Origin: Saitoella complicata NRRL Y-17804
Lineage: Eukaryota; Ascomycota; Saitoellomycetes; Saitoellales; Saitoellaceae
Assembly (NCBI RefSeq): GCF_001661265.1
Contig: NW_017567003.1
Span: 62,001-126,000, forward strand
DNA length: 64,000 nt
Direction: 5' to 3'
Part shown: positions 38,836 to 49,543 of the stretch, piece by piece
Layout: each line of letters opens with the position of its first letter
Position numbering within the stretch: position 1 is the first letter of the stretch
Made by a program: the position numbers and the translations under genes
The notes under the pieces: generated by a model
The model's database searches: none
What the model was told of the DNA's origin: nothing
The model's input: the letters and a program-made list of their open reading frames with translations, nothing else

Positions 38836-39308
38836 TGTGGTGGGCGGGATGGCGTCGCCGAAGCAACTGGTAGTCCGACCGCTTCGTGGCCGCATTATGC
38901 AAGCATCTACACGACGTTTCTTCTTGATGGTGCAATAGCCTATCGTAGTGCGAATGTTCTAAGGTTCTCGGTTGCTGACATTTGGCGAGCGGGCCGTGAC
39001 CGTGCAGCAGCCCGGCAAGCTCTGGACAAGCAGAAACAGAGGACCAGATGACCAAAGCGAGATCATGACTGAACAATCCAATCGTAGAGAATATCAGAAT
39101 TTGGTAGAAATATACCGGGAACATCATTCTGGCTCCTCAGGGGTGATTGCCGCCGTGTTTCTCGCAACGGCGCTAACTGGACCCAGACTCGACCACACCG
39201 CAACAAACGACATCCAGCCCGACAACGACCTCCAACCAACCCCTTCAACGACCCAGAGACTCATCCGTTCTAAGGGCGACATCTCCTAATACATACACCT
39301 CATTTCAT
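38836..39308. other. Intergenic between permease gene and RHO1
   Basis: Permease 3' flank and RHO1 promoter. The 38972-39289 frame has no recognisable content. Confidence 0.5.
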
Positions 39309-40154
39309 ATGGCCGATATTCGCAGGAAGCTCGTTATTGTCGGAGATGGTGCTTGCGGAAAGACATGTTTGCTCATGTATGCTCAGTTCCGCTACCACAC
39401 TGCGATTCGCCGTGCTGTACATACATATTTGCCGGATAAATGCTGACTTTCTTGCCTATAGTGTCTTCTCCAAGGGTACCTTCCCTGAGGTATGTTGCGG
39501 CTGATCATTCCCTTAGCACATGTTTCGCACACCAGAACATAAAGTCGCTAACGCATATCACCAGGTCTACGTCCCTACTGTCTTCGAGAACTACGTTGCG
39601 GATGTTGAGGTCGACGGTAAACGCGTAGAGTTGGCGCTGTGGGATACTGCTGGTCAGGAAGACTACGATCGCCTTCGTCCCCTTTCCTACCCCGACTCGC
39701 ACGTCATCCTTATCTGCTTCGCTGTCGATTCGCCTGATTCGCTTGACAACGTGCAGGAGAAGGTAGTTCCAAATATGAAAGTACTTCAGAAACTGAGCTG
39801 ACAGTCGTGTACAGTGGATTTCTGAGGTCTTGCACTTCTGCCCACGCTTGCCCATCATCCTCGTCGCCTGTAAGAAGGATCTCCGATTCGACCCCAAAAC
39901 TATCGACGAGCTTCGCAAGACTTCTCAGAGCCCGGTGACGCCAGAGGAGGTACGCTTTGTTTCGTTAGAGTCCGTGGAAGTCGTGCTAACACAATGACGT
40001 ACAGGGTGAGGCTGTTGCGCAGAAGATTGGTGCCGACAAGTACCTCGAGTGTTCCGCCAAGTTGAACGACGGTGTCCGTGAAGTCTTTGAGCACGCCACG
40101 AGGGCTGCTCTCTCCCAGAGGCAAAAGAAGAACAAGAAGTGCACCGTCTTGTAA
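39309..40154 (+). CDS. RHO1: Rho1 small GTPase
   Basis: Five exons: 39309-39376, 39462-39489, 39565-39762, 39815-39949 and 40005-40154 (192 residues); four introns of 85, 75, 52 and 55 nt, all GT-AG. Residues 12-19 are the P-loop GDGACGKT; switch I is [18 protein letters not shown] and switch [21 protein letters not shown], identical to the RhoA/Rho1 class. The guanine contact here reads CKKD in place of the usual NKxD, as Cys replaces Asn in other fungal Rho1 proteins. The tail is polybasic with a CTVL CAAX box, predicting geranylgeranylation. Rho1 activates beta-1,3-glucan synthase, protein kinase C and formins for cell wall growth and polarity. Confidence 0.97.
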
Positions 40155-40552
40155 GGTGTGGGCGGGCGATGGTCGAATGGAGTCATCAGTCGGCGCGGCA
40201 TGCGTCGTGTGCAATTCAGCGTGATGTTGTTTGAAGGATCTTGAGATATTAATTAGGTACTGGAACGGTGGATGGCGGCCTTGTGGATTGGTTGTTTCCT
40301 TTTTTGTTTTGAGTATACATCGTGTACCTGAGTGTCTCTTTGATTTACGTTTTCTTTTTGCTTTCCTTCGGGGAATCTCTGTCTAATCTTCTAGCTTTAC
40401 TGCTGAAATGAAGGATTTTAATGATATGTGTGTCATTGCAAATTGGCATAATAGGGATGTTCTCGGGCATTTGCCTGGCTATCTAGGGTATACGTGAGAG
40501 CGTAATTTAAGCACCGCCGCGGAGACTTGACAGGACCTCGTGGATCATCTCC
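40155..40552. other. Convergent 3' flanks of RHO1 and UFD2
   Basis: T-rich 3' region after RHO1; no gene seen. Confidence 0.5.
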
Positions 40553-43500
40553 TTAAGCCGACGTATCCATGGGCTCTCCCGCCCCAGCCAGACGAGCAGC
40601 CCTACGTTCCGCCTTGAAAGCCTGGATTTTCGCCTTCAGCTCCGTAGCAGGGATAACGTCCTCGATCTTGAGCGGGCTACGGTTAAACGGATCCTTCGGG
40701 TCGTTCAGCAAATGAGCCTTGATCGATGACCGGTCAATAGTAGCTTGCGACACAGGAAGGATGACAGGATCCTCCATGAGCTCATAAGTGAGCGGATCAA
40801 GGAACTCATCAGGAATCTCTCCCAACTCTTCTTCCTCAGCCAGGTCCTCTAACTTCGCCTTCTCAATGCGCTCAACCAACTTCATCAACGCCTCGATGTC
40901 CTTGGGACTCTTCATCGTGTATTTGGTCAGGATGCTAGCAGCACGCTCGAATAACTCCTTCTTGTAAGAACGGCCATCACGAGCGACAGCCAAGATGAAC
41001 TCCGATTTGTCCTGGAGATTCAAGTAGATATCAATAATCGCTGATAACAAATCCCTCGGAGTAAAGCGGTACTTTTGCGGCTCCTTAACCTTGAGAGTCG
41101 TGCACCGCGGGCCCACCAGTGCGTCGACGTTGTAGTCCAACATCGCCGCAAAGCGGTCGACAATCTCATTCGTGCAGAAAGCATCTGGGATAGTGCCGGT
41201 AAACAAGCGAAGCATGGCGACAGTCTCGTTCGCGAGCGAAACATAAGACCCTGCGGAACGCTCGGCCGAACGTAAGTTACCTTCAAGCTCCTGGCGCTCA
41301 CGGGTAGGCGGCGCAGCCGGGTCGACCTGTTCTGCATCTAGCTCATTCTGCAGCTTGTTGATTTCCGTCAACTTAGACAATCCCTCATCAAGGAGGTATG
41401 TCGCGTCGTTGATAAGGAGAGCGACGAAACGGATGAAGAAGTCCAAGTTGTTCGTCCGCTCTCTGCTCAACCTGTCGCGGTACGCGGGGTTCTCCCAAAC
41501 AGCCTTGAAGACTTGGGAAATGTGATACCGGATGTTGAACTTGTCGTAAAACTGCGACGACGCTCCGGTTTGCTCACATTCGATGTAGAACGTCATCATT
41601 GCCGGCAAGAGATGCTCCAAGGCGAATGGATCACCATTCAGCATATCACCCAAGCAACCATTCGGCATCCCAGGCTGCTTATAAGTACCGAAGTATAAGA
41701 TCTCAATGAGCTTTGCCTTCAAGTGCGGATTCTGGATATATGCGGAGGTGCGCACAAAGGTAATAGCAAAGATCACAATCTCGGCACTTGGATTGCTCGC
41801 AATGATCCTGGGATCGTTCCGCGAGAGGTGCAGGAAAAATTCTGCGACATCTTCCACCGTGTACTGAGGCAGGTTCCTGAAGGCATCAGGTGCGGAGGGC
41901 GGGAGAGGCAAGCGTAGTGGCTGTTGAGGGTGCTGGCCCTTGGGATCGACTAAGCGCAACAACCAAGTCGCAACCACGTTCATGAACAAGAGCGACTGGG
42001 TCATCGATACTTTTTCGAGCAACAGCGAATCATAGGCGTACTTCAAGCATAAACTCTCATCAATACGCTTGGCCAGTTTGTCGAGGGTTGCGCGGTAAAG
42101 AGGGGCTTGAGGTGTGTTTGCAAACCTTGGCTCCTCCATCCTACCTCTCTCGAGCTTCTTCTTCCAATCTTCGATCTCCTTAATCAAGCTTTCATGCTCC
42201 TGCAATGCCAATCCCAACCCGTAGTGATGTGCTGCAACATTCAAGAAGAATACTTCGGATATGAAGTTTGTCGCACCATCCGCCTTGTTTCCGTAAAACG
42301 TAGCAGCCTCCTTCTCATCAGCGCTTAGTTTTGTCTCCTCAGCGATCTGCAACCTCGGCTCCCTCCTGAAGTATGCGACATCAATCTTGTCGATCTTCGA
42401 GTGCGTGAGATCCATGAAGGGCTCGCAGAACTTGTTCAAGACGGCCGTGACGTTGAGCATAAACCCGTCCGTAGCAATCGTTGCCGGGTCAACTTGCATG
42501 GCACGACGCTTGTGATTAAGGTTGATAACCCGCGCAAACCAGTTAAGAACAGCCTCGCGTGCCGTCGGAGACGCACGGACAACTGCGTTGGTAATATTGA
42601 ACAGTTGCGTCTGCAGCGTATTCGAAGTCATTCTCACGACGCTCATCATATTATCCGGTGCCATATTGTATTTGTTCTGTGGCACATTAGGGAAGTACGA
42701 TGCAGCAATCTTGAGATGCAACGGAGAGAGCCTAAATAGAGGTCCGAAAATCGACAGACTTTCGATGTTTGCTGCTGTTAGGTTCTCCGGATTCCATGTA
42801 GGCAACGTCGGAATCAAAGCCGCCACGGGTTTGAGGCTGACCAGTGTTGTAAACGCATTCAAGTATGGTTGATACCCGTCGGCGATGGTCATGCCGCTCA
42901 GTCGTCCACATATCCCTTCCACAACTGGCCCCATAACGTCTTCAAGGCCATCTGGGTTCGCAGCCATCTCTGTCAAGAACTCATACGGCACCGCATTATC
43001 ACTGGACGGATCCGAAATCAGTAATCTGTCCAACAAGCTTGCGGGTGGTGCCGATGACGACTCAAACATGTCCGGCATGTAGAGTGCAAATCCGGCGAAA
43101 GAAACGAGAAGGCGCTTGGTCTCTACAAGCAATTGAGCCTTAGGCTCGCCGCCCGTCTGTGTTGCAGCCGACATGAAACGCGACGTGCGGACAATTGTTT
43201 GAGCGCGGCGCCATGACGAAAGGAAATATGTGAAGGGAGAAACGGTCGGGTTTTGTGATGGGTATGCATACAGGACGCGGTCAATGCAGTTGACGTCCAA
43301 CCGGGGAACTGCGCCCTCCTCCTCCAACTCTTGACGCAGTCCGCTCAGGTATGTTAGAGTGCTGTCCTTCTGTACGGCATCGGGCTATATATAAAGATCA
43401 GTTATAACTTCTTCTGGCAGGTTTGAGGCAGACATACGTTCAGAGTAACCTTCAGAATGCTACTTAATGTCGCCTCCGCCCAGTCCTCATAGCTCTGCTG

Positions 43501-43752
43501 TACCACAGGTTTCGGTTCGGCTGGAGCCGGTTTTGGTGCTTCCTTCACAGGAGTAGTCGTGCGTTGTACAGTAATCGTCTTCGGCTTCGGTGCGGGTACA
43601 GACTCGGCAGGAGCTGTGGAAGGTTGAGGCGACTGTGAGGGAGTACCACCGAGCTTCGCCAGACGCTTGGCACGAATCTTGACGAGAATTAGCAATTATT
43701 CGTGAGCTCGAACCGGTTCGCATACCTTTTCGGCATCAGACATTGCAGACAT
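40553..43752 (-). CDS. UFD2: Ubiquitin chain elongation factor E4 (U-box ligase)
   Basis: Three exons: 43726-43752 (nine codons), 43438-43677 and 40553-43384 (1032 residues); introns 48 and 53 nt. The N-terminal 90 residues are Pro/Ala/Lys rich and disordered. The long helical Ufd2P core fills most of the protein. The C-terminal U-box, DEFLDPLTYELMEDPVILP followed by TIDRSSIKAHLL and DPFNRSPL, is complete and would recruit E2 enzymes. Ufd2 extends short ubiquitin chains on substrates handed over by Cdc48/Npl4/Ufd1, committing them to the proteasome. The length is close to yeast Ufd2 (961) and human UBE4B core. The tiny first exon is chosen because it restores MSAMSDAEKIRAKRLAKLGG. Confidence 0.95.
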
Positions 43753-44055
43753 CGTGAATTCCTTCCTTCGTACACTCAAGGTTTCTGGAGCCGGTCAAGT
43801 CCTGGCGGTGTATGAGGCTACTGCGTCTGATGCGTGATGCCGCCGCCAACGCATCACAACCAGGGCCGGCAAGTGGTAATGTGTATGAATTATTCGCATT
43901 TGCTATGGGCTTTGCGGTGCATTACATCTATCAATCTGCCTGCCCTCTTCCCTGGCCCTCTCTTCGTCGACGTTGTCGCGGAGTCGCCCGTGTTGAAAAC
44001 CCCGGGCCTAGTCACACGTCCAATACCAGTAACATTACAGGTAGCATCATTCTCC
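43753..44055. other. Intergenic between UFD2 and unassigned mitochondrial-type gene
   Basis: UFD2 promoter and the 3' flank of the next minus-strand gene. Nothing coding seen. Confidence 0.5.
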
Positions 44056-44782
44056 TTAAGCCCCAATGGAAATAACATGTTCTTTTTTGTTCACGCCTTC
44101 AAAAATATTGGGTGCGCAGACCGGGAAGGTCTTTGCTTCTTGTCGTTCTTCACTCCTCGCAACAAACCATTTGCCTGTATCAGAATCCTTCTCCAGGATA
44201 TATGCTTCATTTAGAAGCCTTCGGTACATCCGTGACAAGAATCTGGTGTTAGGGTACGAGTGTCCCTGGTCGCTTCTGGATCAGGATCTCTGAACATCTT
44301 CGCAAGCCTTCGCTTCTGCAACTCCGTTAATGGAGGTATAATTGTCTCTGGCTCTTGCAGCCGCTGTTCAATGCTCTCAACCAAGTAACGAGGTATTGGA
44401 GCAATGATTCTCTTCTTTAGTTCCTTGAATTGCTTTTTCCGAAAATTGACCTCTTGTTTAGGAGTCAGATTTTTGGTAAGGTCAATTGCTATAGGCAATT
44501 CCACCTCAAACTGTTTCTTCGGAAACTGACTCTTCGCAAGTGCTGTGAATGGCTCCGGGATCACCGGCGGGTCGCCTTCCAGTCTCCCGGTATGAGCGGC
44601 TCAGCTCGAGGAGTTGGAGGAAGGGCAGCCTTCAGAAACACATCACATCGCTCCTCGCGACGTCCTTACGTGCACTCCAATACCTCCTTCAAAGCTTTGA
44701 GGTTACCCATGTTTGCCTTCTCAAGTTTCTTCACGTCTTCTTGAGCACTTATCAAACCTGTGGTTCTGTGTGACCGGAACAT
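44056..44782 (-). CDS. Unassigned, probably mitochondrial protein; apparent one-base slip
   Basis: Model: exons 44684-44782, 44296-44629 and 44056-44242, about 206 residues if one base is restored. The start MFRSHRTTGLISAQ looks like a short presequence. Intron 1 (44630-44683, 54 nt) has a weak donor; intron 2 (44243-44295, 53 nt) has a rare GTTCAG donor but joins LQKRRLAKI to FLSRMYRRLL in phase. In exon 2 the frame ALPPTPRAEPLIPGDW stops soon after 44576, while the next frame picks up as EGDPPVIPEPFTALAK, as if one G were missing in the run near 44576-44581. Basic, helical and Pro-containing, it could be a mitoribosomal or assembly protein; I do not recognise it. A sequencing error, real mutation, or an unseen intron are open. 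Confidence 0.5.
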
Positions 44783-45540
44783 AGAACGGATAACAGTTGT
44801 GAAATGCTCGCGGGCATGTAGATCTAGCAGCATTGCAGCACTGACGAGAAGGTGTCTACGTTACACGGGGGCGGAATACAGCTATGTATGTCGAATACGC
44901 GAAAGTGGCAGTTGGCGATGGGCGCGCGGGGAGGAGAAGCAGCTGAAGCGTTCTCACGGTGATCGTAACAACTGTGGCGAGTGAGTTTAGGGAAGACATA
45001 ATTGAGAAAAACGGAAAGGAGGGGAACACAATTCTATTTTCGCGTAGCATGTCAAATATTACTATTGATGCATCCCAAATGAGTGCCTGTGCACATACGG
45101 CTGCGGTACCGGTGACGTCGGGGCGTGGGAACACGTCTGTGTCGTCCTTCAAAAAGATTCCAATCATTCACCATCCCATAACTACTATTGGTTTTGGTCG
45201 TCTATTTAGACCGCAAGAAGCAATTTACCCCACCAGTGGCACAACATCGATGCGGACTTCACATTGCCAGGCTTCGAGCGCGGGGCGGAGAGCGACGAGG
45301 AGACCGGAGAGAGCAAGACAATGGTCACGTATGGTAAAGGAGACCCGTGGAAAAGTCGTGAAGGATTGACATGCGTTATGGACATGTTCACCAGAACCCT
45401 GGCCATTCCCACACATAGTTCCGAGCGTCGTCGAGCGGTACTCACCGGTGGTCTGGAGCTCTGCAAGAAGAGAAAGATATGATTCGGCCCCCACAGCTCA
45501 GCGGGTTATGAGCGACATTGAACGGAGAAACACGTTCTCT
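44783..45540. other. Poorly resolved stretch before tRNA-Ile
   Basis: Promoter of the gene at 44056-44782 on the left. On the right are overlapping open frames on both strands (see the entry at 45234). A tRNA-like D-arm segment lies near 45493-45515. Confidence 0.4.
45234..45482 (+). CDS. Possible 3' exon of a small hypothetical gene
   Basis: An open plus-strand frame preceded by CACCAG at 45231-45236 reads HNIDADFTLPGFERGAESD and ends in KKRKI, TGA at 45480-45482. Codon third positions are moderately G/C biased like the genes around it, and the acceptor-like sequence fits, but no upstream exon or family is recognised. The antisense frame 45225-45494 is about equally open. It ends 58 bp before the tRNA gene. 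Low confidence. Confidence 0.25.
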   Translation, partial: QWHNIDADFTLPGFERGAESDEETGESKTMVTYGKGDPWKSREGLTCVMDMFTRTLAIPTHSSERRRAVLTGGLELCKKRKI

Positions 45541-45645
45541 GCCCTCGTAGCTCAGCCGGTTTAGAGCATCGTGCTTATAGTAATCCGAAAGGGTAACTAT
45601 GCTTTAGTCACGCGAAGGTCGCGAGTTCGATCCTCGCCTAGGGCA
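45541..45645 (+). tRNA. tRNA-Ile(UAU) with a 30-nt intron
   Basis: Acceptor stem 45541-45547 pairs with the 3' strand ending at 45644, with one C-T mismatch at position 6:67; discriminator A at 45645. D-stem GCTC/GAGC; anticodon stem TCGTG/CGCGA with one G-T pair; anticodon TAT at 45576-45578; T-arm GCGAG TTCGATC CTCGC. The intron 45580-45609 sits at the canonical position between bases 37 and 38. Spliced anticodon arm CTTATAA matches yeast tRNA-Ile(UAU), which is also intron-bearing. It decodes the rare AUA codon. T-rich sequence follows as a Pol III terminator. Confidence 0.95.
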
Positions 45646-46537
45646 TTTATTTTCTTCAGATATATCTTCTGGCTGCAACGGCGGATCCCGTACCGCCACT
45701 GTAGAAGGGGTGACGGATGGTGTTTGTGCTGTCTTTTTTGCCGGAGTTGCGCAATGCCACTGAATTTGTAGGTCGTCGTGGGTGGACGGGGCTATAGCGG
45801 CAGATGGCGCCGGCTCGCACGGTCGCGGGCGTGTCACCTCGTTTGAGCGGACAGGCTGTGGTTGGGCGTAGGACTTCAAACGAATCTGCGACTCATATTC
45901 CATAACAAAACTCGAACCTCTTGAGATCAATTTTAGCTAGGCTGCAAATCACGCTAGCCGGCTCTGCCATCGACGACATGTGAAGTTTCACGCGCGCGGT
46001 TGCATGCTTCGAGCCGTCCATCGTCAGCTGTCGGATTACCTTATATTTCTATTATTATTGTCTTCAGCGATAGTTGGAACTGTCGGAACAGCTTCGCTAG
46101 CTTCCCTGGACACATTGAAATCGCAGTTGAGGGGTGAGGAAGCGGTGTCACACGGGCGCTTGCGGTCGTCAGCACAAACTACCTGCCTGATACTACTGTC
46201 TGACGCAGCTCCATAACCGCCTAAAAACCTCTCCTTAAACCAAACTCCTCCCGATCACATGCCCATACTGCACGTACGATTATCCTATGCGCTTACCTGT
46301 TCCCGATGTCCCGTGCTTCCACACCTAGGCCCTGTTTCGGATATGCAACCTTAACCGGTTCATCGATATCCCCATCGAGCATCCGGTTTCAGACGGTATG
46401 ACCCTTCGCTTTTGTATAGAACGTCCATGCTTATGACTGTATCGGGTCTCCTGATCGTTAAGCTTGTTGGGTAACGTTTACCGTCGGGGCATCGGGGGCG
46501 GAGTCGGTGGGGTAAGGAGGGGATGAGGGAGGTGGTG

Positions 46538-46543
46538 CACGTG
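46538..46543. promoter_or_regulatory. CACGTG E-box upstream of the bHLH gene
   Basis: Palindromic E-box in the context GGTGCACGTGTACC, about 760 bp before the bHLH ATG. bHLH proteins bind CACGTG, so autoregulation is possible; this is inference from one site. Confidence 0.3.
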
Positions 46544-47216
46544 TACCTTTGATCGGGAATTCGGATTGTCATTCATGGAAGGCATGTGAAAGATCAGGGA
46601 GCCTGTATGAACAGGCATCGTTTGAAGCCTGGTCTCTGTTCCCATCGTTACCGTTAACAATTCATTGCAACCTTGGGATAATGTAACGGCAAATCCATTG
46701 GGGGAAGACATATCCGTGACATCCGTGGATGTAGGGGAACAACATGCTTCACAATATGCTTTGCGCTACAGTAATCTCATACGTAAAGGAGGGGCGAACA
46801 ATATACTCCACATACCTCGGCCCCGGCTCATCGTCAGATAAAGTGTACCACATGCATCGGGAGATCCCTTCCCCAGCCATTTTACTAGTTTTACGTAAGC
46901 ATAAAGCTTTCCCAATACCCAGAAACGGTTCGGATGTTCGCTTTGGCCGCGGCCGGATATGCCCGCGACATGTCGATATCGATATTCGGGGCGATGGTGT
47001 GGAAATAACCAGGCATATGGCCATGGCAAACGGTGTACCACGCACCCTTTCACATGGAGAATACGACCAAAGGAGGAGCAACTACCCCGGAAACCTCGAT
47101 CACGTTTGCAAAATAGACTTCGATTCTTTCACCCCACTGTTCGTTGGGCGGTGCTGGTTGACTTTTGGCACATGCATCGGCGGAAAAGCACGCTTCCCTG
47201 AGCTTGGTAGGGGGAT

Positions 47217-47224
47217 TATAAATA
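47217..47224 (+). promoter_or_regulatory. TATA box of the bHLH gene
   Basis: TATAAATA, 82 bp before the ATG at 47306, followed by a CT-rich stretch as in fungal core promoters. Confidence 0.65.
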
Positions 47225-47305
47225 CCTCTCTCTTCCCTCCATTACCTTCAACCGCGAGCACTCAGCTGCTATATTACGAGCATCCGTCATTCCTATTTAT
47301 CAACC

Positions 47306-48115
47306 ATGGACCTTCGCAACATCATGTACGCTGCTCCGGGTGCGACTCCTCAGACCACACGTCCTGACAATGCGGTTTTCTCTCACAGGTGTAACGAGCC
47401 CGCTTCTCACATTGTCCCAACGAAATACAACGCGAATACAAACAAACCGCGTTATACTCAGATTTCCCGTCTTCCGCCTCTCAAATGTGACTCTATCCAG
47501 CGTCCAGTCGTGGTACCGGTGGACCAGGGCAAGAACCTCTTCTCGCCACAAAGTCCACAATACCACGGTCAATTGATGTCACCCGCACCCTCTCACGGAT
47601 CCTCAATTTCGACGTCAGTGGTAGACACCACCGAGACCCAAATCATCCAACACCGCAGGAGTTCCACCTCCTCCGAAGCTTCCTCCTCCACCGCCTCCTC
47701 TTCTGGCCGCTACACCCCCTACCCAACACAAACTTCCCGTCCCTCGAGTCCCTCAATGACGGTGGCGATGCAGAGATCCATCTCAGAGGCAAGTGTAATG
47801 CCGGGTGGGAAGGTTAAGAGGCCGGTGAGTCTCAAGAGGCAGATGCAGCATTTGAGGAGTGAGCAGAAGCGTCGTGAGAATTTGAAGAATGGGTTTGACC
47901 AGTTAAAACAAGGTATGCTGAATACTCCGTGTTGACAACGATTTCGGGCTAATCAGTGTACAGCCGTTCCATGTACACGTGAAAGTCAAGACCCCAAGGC
48001 GACTATCCTCATGAAAGCAGTTGATTATATCAGTGCCTTGGAAGCGGAGTTGTTGAAGGCGCAAGGAAGAGTATCGCAACTCGAGCATCAAACAGGGGGC
48101 AGTTGGTACACTTGA
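47306..48115 (+). CDS. bHLH transcription factor
   Basis: Two exons, 47306-47912 and 47964-48115, with a 51-nt intron (GTATGC donor, GCTAATC branch, TACAG); 252 residues. The N-terminal 160 residues are Ser/Thr/Pro rich and disordered. The bHLH domain is at the C-terminus: basic region and helix 1 LRSEQKRRENLKNGFDQLKQ, loop VPCTRESQDPK, helix 2 KATILMKAVDYISALEAEL. The intron splits helix 1 from the loop exactly at QA. Basic-region Glu and Arg (SEQKRREN) predict E-box binding. The dimer partner and targets are unknown; a leucine-zipper extension is only hinted at (LLKAQGRVSQLEH). The long upstream region and TATA box suggest regulated expression. Confidence 0.88.
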
Positions 48116-48448
48116 GTGCAATGGAGATTATTTATCAACGAGATTGATTATGTAAGGTGTTGGGTTGCTTGGGTTTAAGTGTACGACGTTCAGCATGCTT
48201 GTCTTGCAATTGCTTGTTTTTGAGAATTAGTTTGGGTTGGCTGGCGTTACGTTTCTGTCTTTACATGATACCCTCGATATTAACTGAGCGTCATTGCTTC
48301 CGTTTCGTATCATTCAAATTCTCGCGCTCTTGGCTAACATGCTAATAATGGTGATAGCTGGGTATACGGTAGCATCCTCCCAATCTCTATCAAAATATGC
48401 TCCGAGCTCCAAAATGACCAGGATCTACTGTTCATCGATATCACGCCC
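48116..48448. other. Convergent 3' flanks of bHLH and carrier genes
   Basis: No gene seen. Confidence 0.5.
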
Positions 48449-49543
48449 TTACTCCTCGTCTTCATCAAAAGACTTACTCCACGTTTCCAATTTCTTGGCA
48501 ATCAGCTCATACGTCCAAATCGTCAACGCACTACTCGGCACGGTCCGAAACATATTCACCCCCATCCCAGTATAAAACGACCTCCACCCCTCTTCCAAAT
48601 ACACCTTCCGCACGGCCTGTATCACACCTCGATACTTCGCTGATTTGTCGCCTTTCGTTTGAGTTTGTAGTCGTGTTCGGATTATTTCATGGGGGTATGT
48701 CACGGCGCTTGCGATAATTTTCGAGATACTGCTTGCGGCGAGGATCGCTCCACTTCCGGGTTCCACGCCGTCGGCGTTTCCTTGCCATTGGGAGATCCAT
48801 ACTTTGAATTGTTCGTAGAGGGGGAACTGTACGGCGACGTGCGTCACGCCCAATAAACTGGGTCCGAGTCCTCTGTAGAATGTTCGTATGCCTTCGTCTT
48901 GGTACATTCTTCGGATGGCGTCGGGTGTTGAATTGTAGTGCCACGGCGTGTGTTTCGATTGTGTCATCAAGCGGGTTTTGACGACCCAGATTGGGTTCGT
49001 GAGGGCTGTCGAGGAAGCGCCCGCCGTGAGTGCCGACGCAATATGTGACATCCATGGAGATTCTGTACCGTCGTTAGCTTCCCATCAAGGCTAGTCGGAC
49101 ATTGGCATACCCAGACGATCACCATACCACACCTTACACTTCTCATATATCGTAAAATACGCCGCCCACGTCGGCAGATACCCTAACACCGTCGGCCCCA
49201 ACCCACGATACATCCCCCTAACCCCCTCCTCATGCCATATTCGCTTCAAACTCGGAATCATACCCTGATATCGTATCGCAGTCATCCCATCCACAGGATG
49301 CCGTCGCGAGATCTCAGCTTGGAGGCCGCCTTGGGCTTGTAATCGAGTTTTGACAACATCGAGGGGACAAACGATTACCGCGGAGGTGAGACCGGCTGAG
49401 GCGCCGGCAATGGTGTTGTTAACATCTTTGGAGAAGCGCAGGTAGGCTAGTTTGTCTCGGAGTGTGTGCGATGGGTAAGAGAGGTGGGTGGGGGTATTTC
49501 GATGTTCGGTTGTGTGTTGTGCGGCGTCGCTGGAGGGAGACAT
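48449..49543 (-). CDS. NDT1: Mitochondrial carrier, NAD+ transporter type (Ndt1/Yia6)
   Basis: Two coding exons, 49111-49543 and 48449-49062, with a 48-nt intron; 348 residues. Three mitochondrial-carrier repeats are visible: CPLDVVKTRLQAQGG in the first, NPIWVVKTRLMTQSK in the second (the Pro-Ile-Trp variant is typical of NAD+/nucleotide carriers) and YPHEIIRTRLQTQTK in the third, each followed by a G-rich even-helix motif (FYRGLGPSLLG). The string GLGPSLLGVTHVAVQFPLYE matches yeast Ndt1. It should import NAD+ into mitochondria in exchange for nucleotides. A 50-nt intron lies in the 5' leader (49576-49625); see findings for the splice-dependent start. Confidence 0.9.

Larger units (their letters stand above)
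45646..47305. other. Long upstream region of the bHLH gene
   Basis: About 1.66 kb without a supportable gene. The minus-strand frame 45604-45930 crosses the tRNA antisense and is rejected. The plus-strand frame 46744-47367 overlaps the TATA box and bHLH start in another frame. The length suggests a large regulatory region for the bHLH factor. A CACGTG E-box lies at 46538-46543. Confidence 0.5.

Noticed and set aside
45604-45930. Minus-strand 108-codon frame ending over the tRNA
   Set aside because: Its end is the antisense of tRNA-Ile (the familiar PRRGSNSRP-type translation), so at least that part is not a real protein.
46744-47367. 207-codon plus-strand frame before the bHLH gene
   Set aside because: Overlaps the TATA box and the bHLH start in a different frame; composition looks random.
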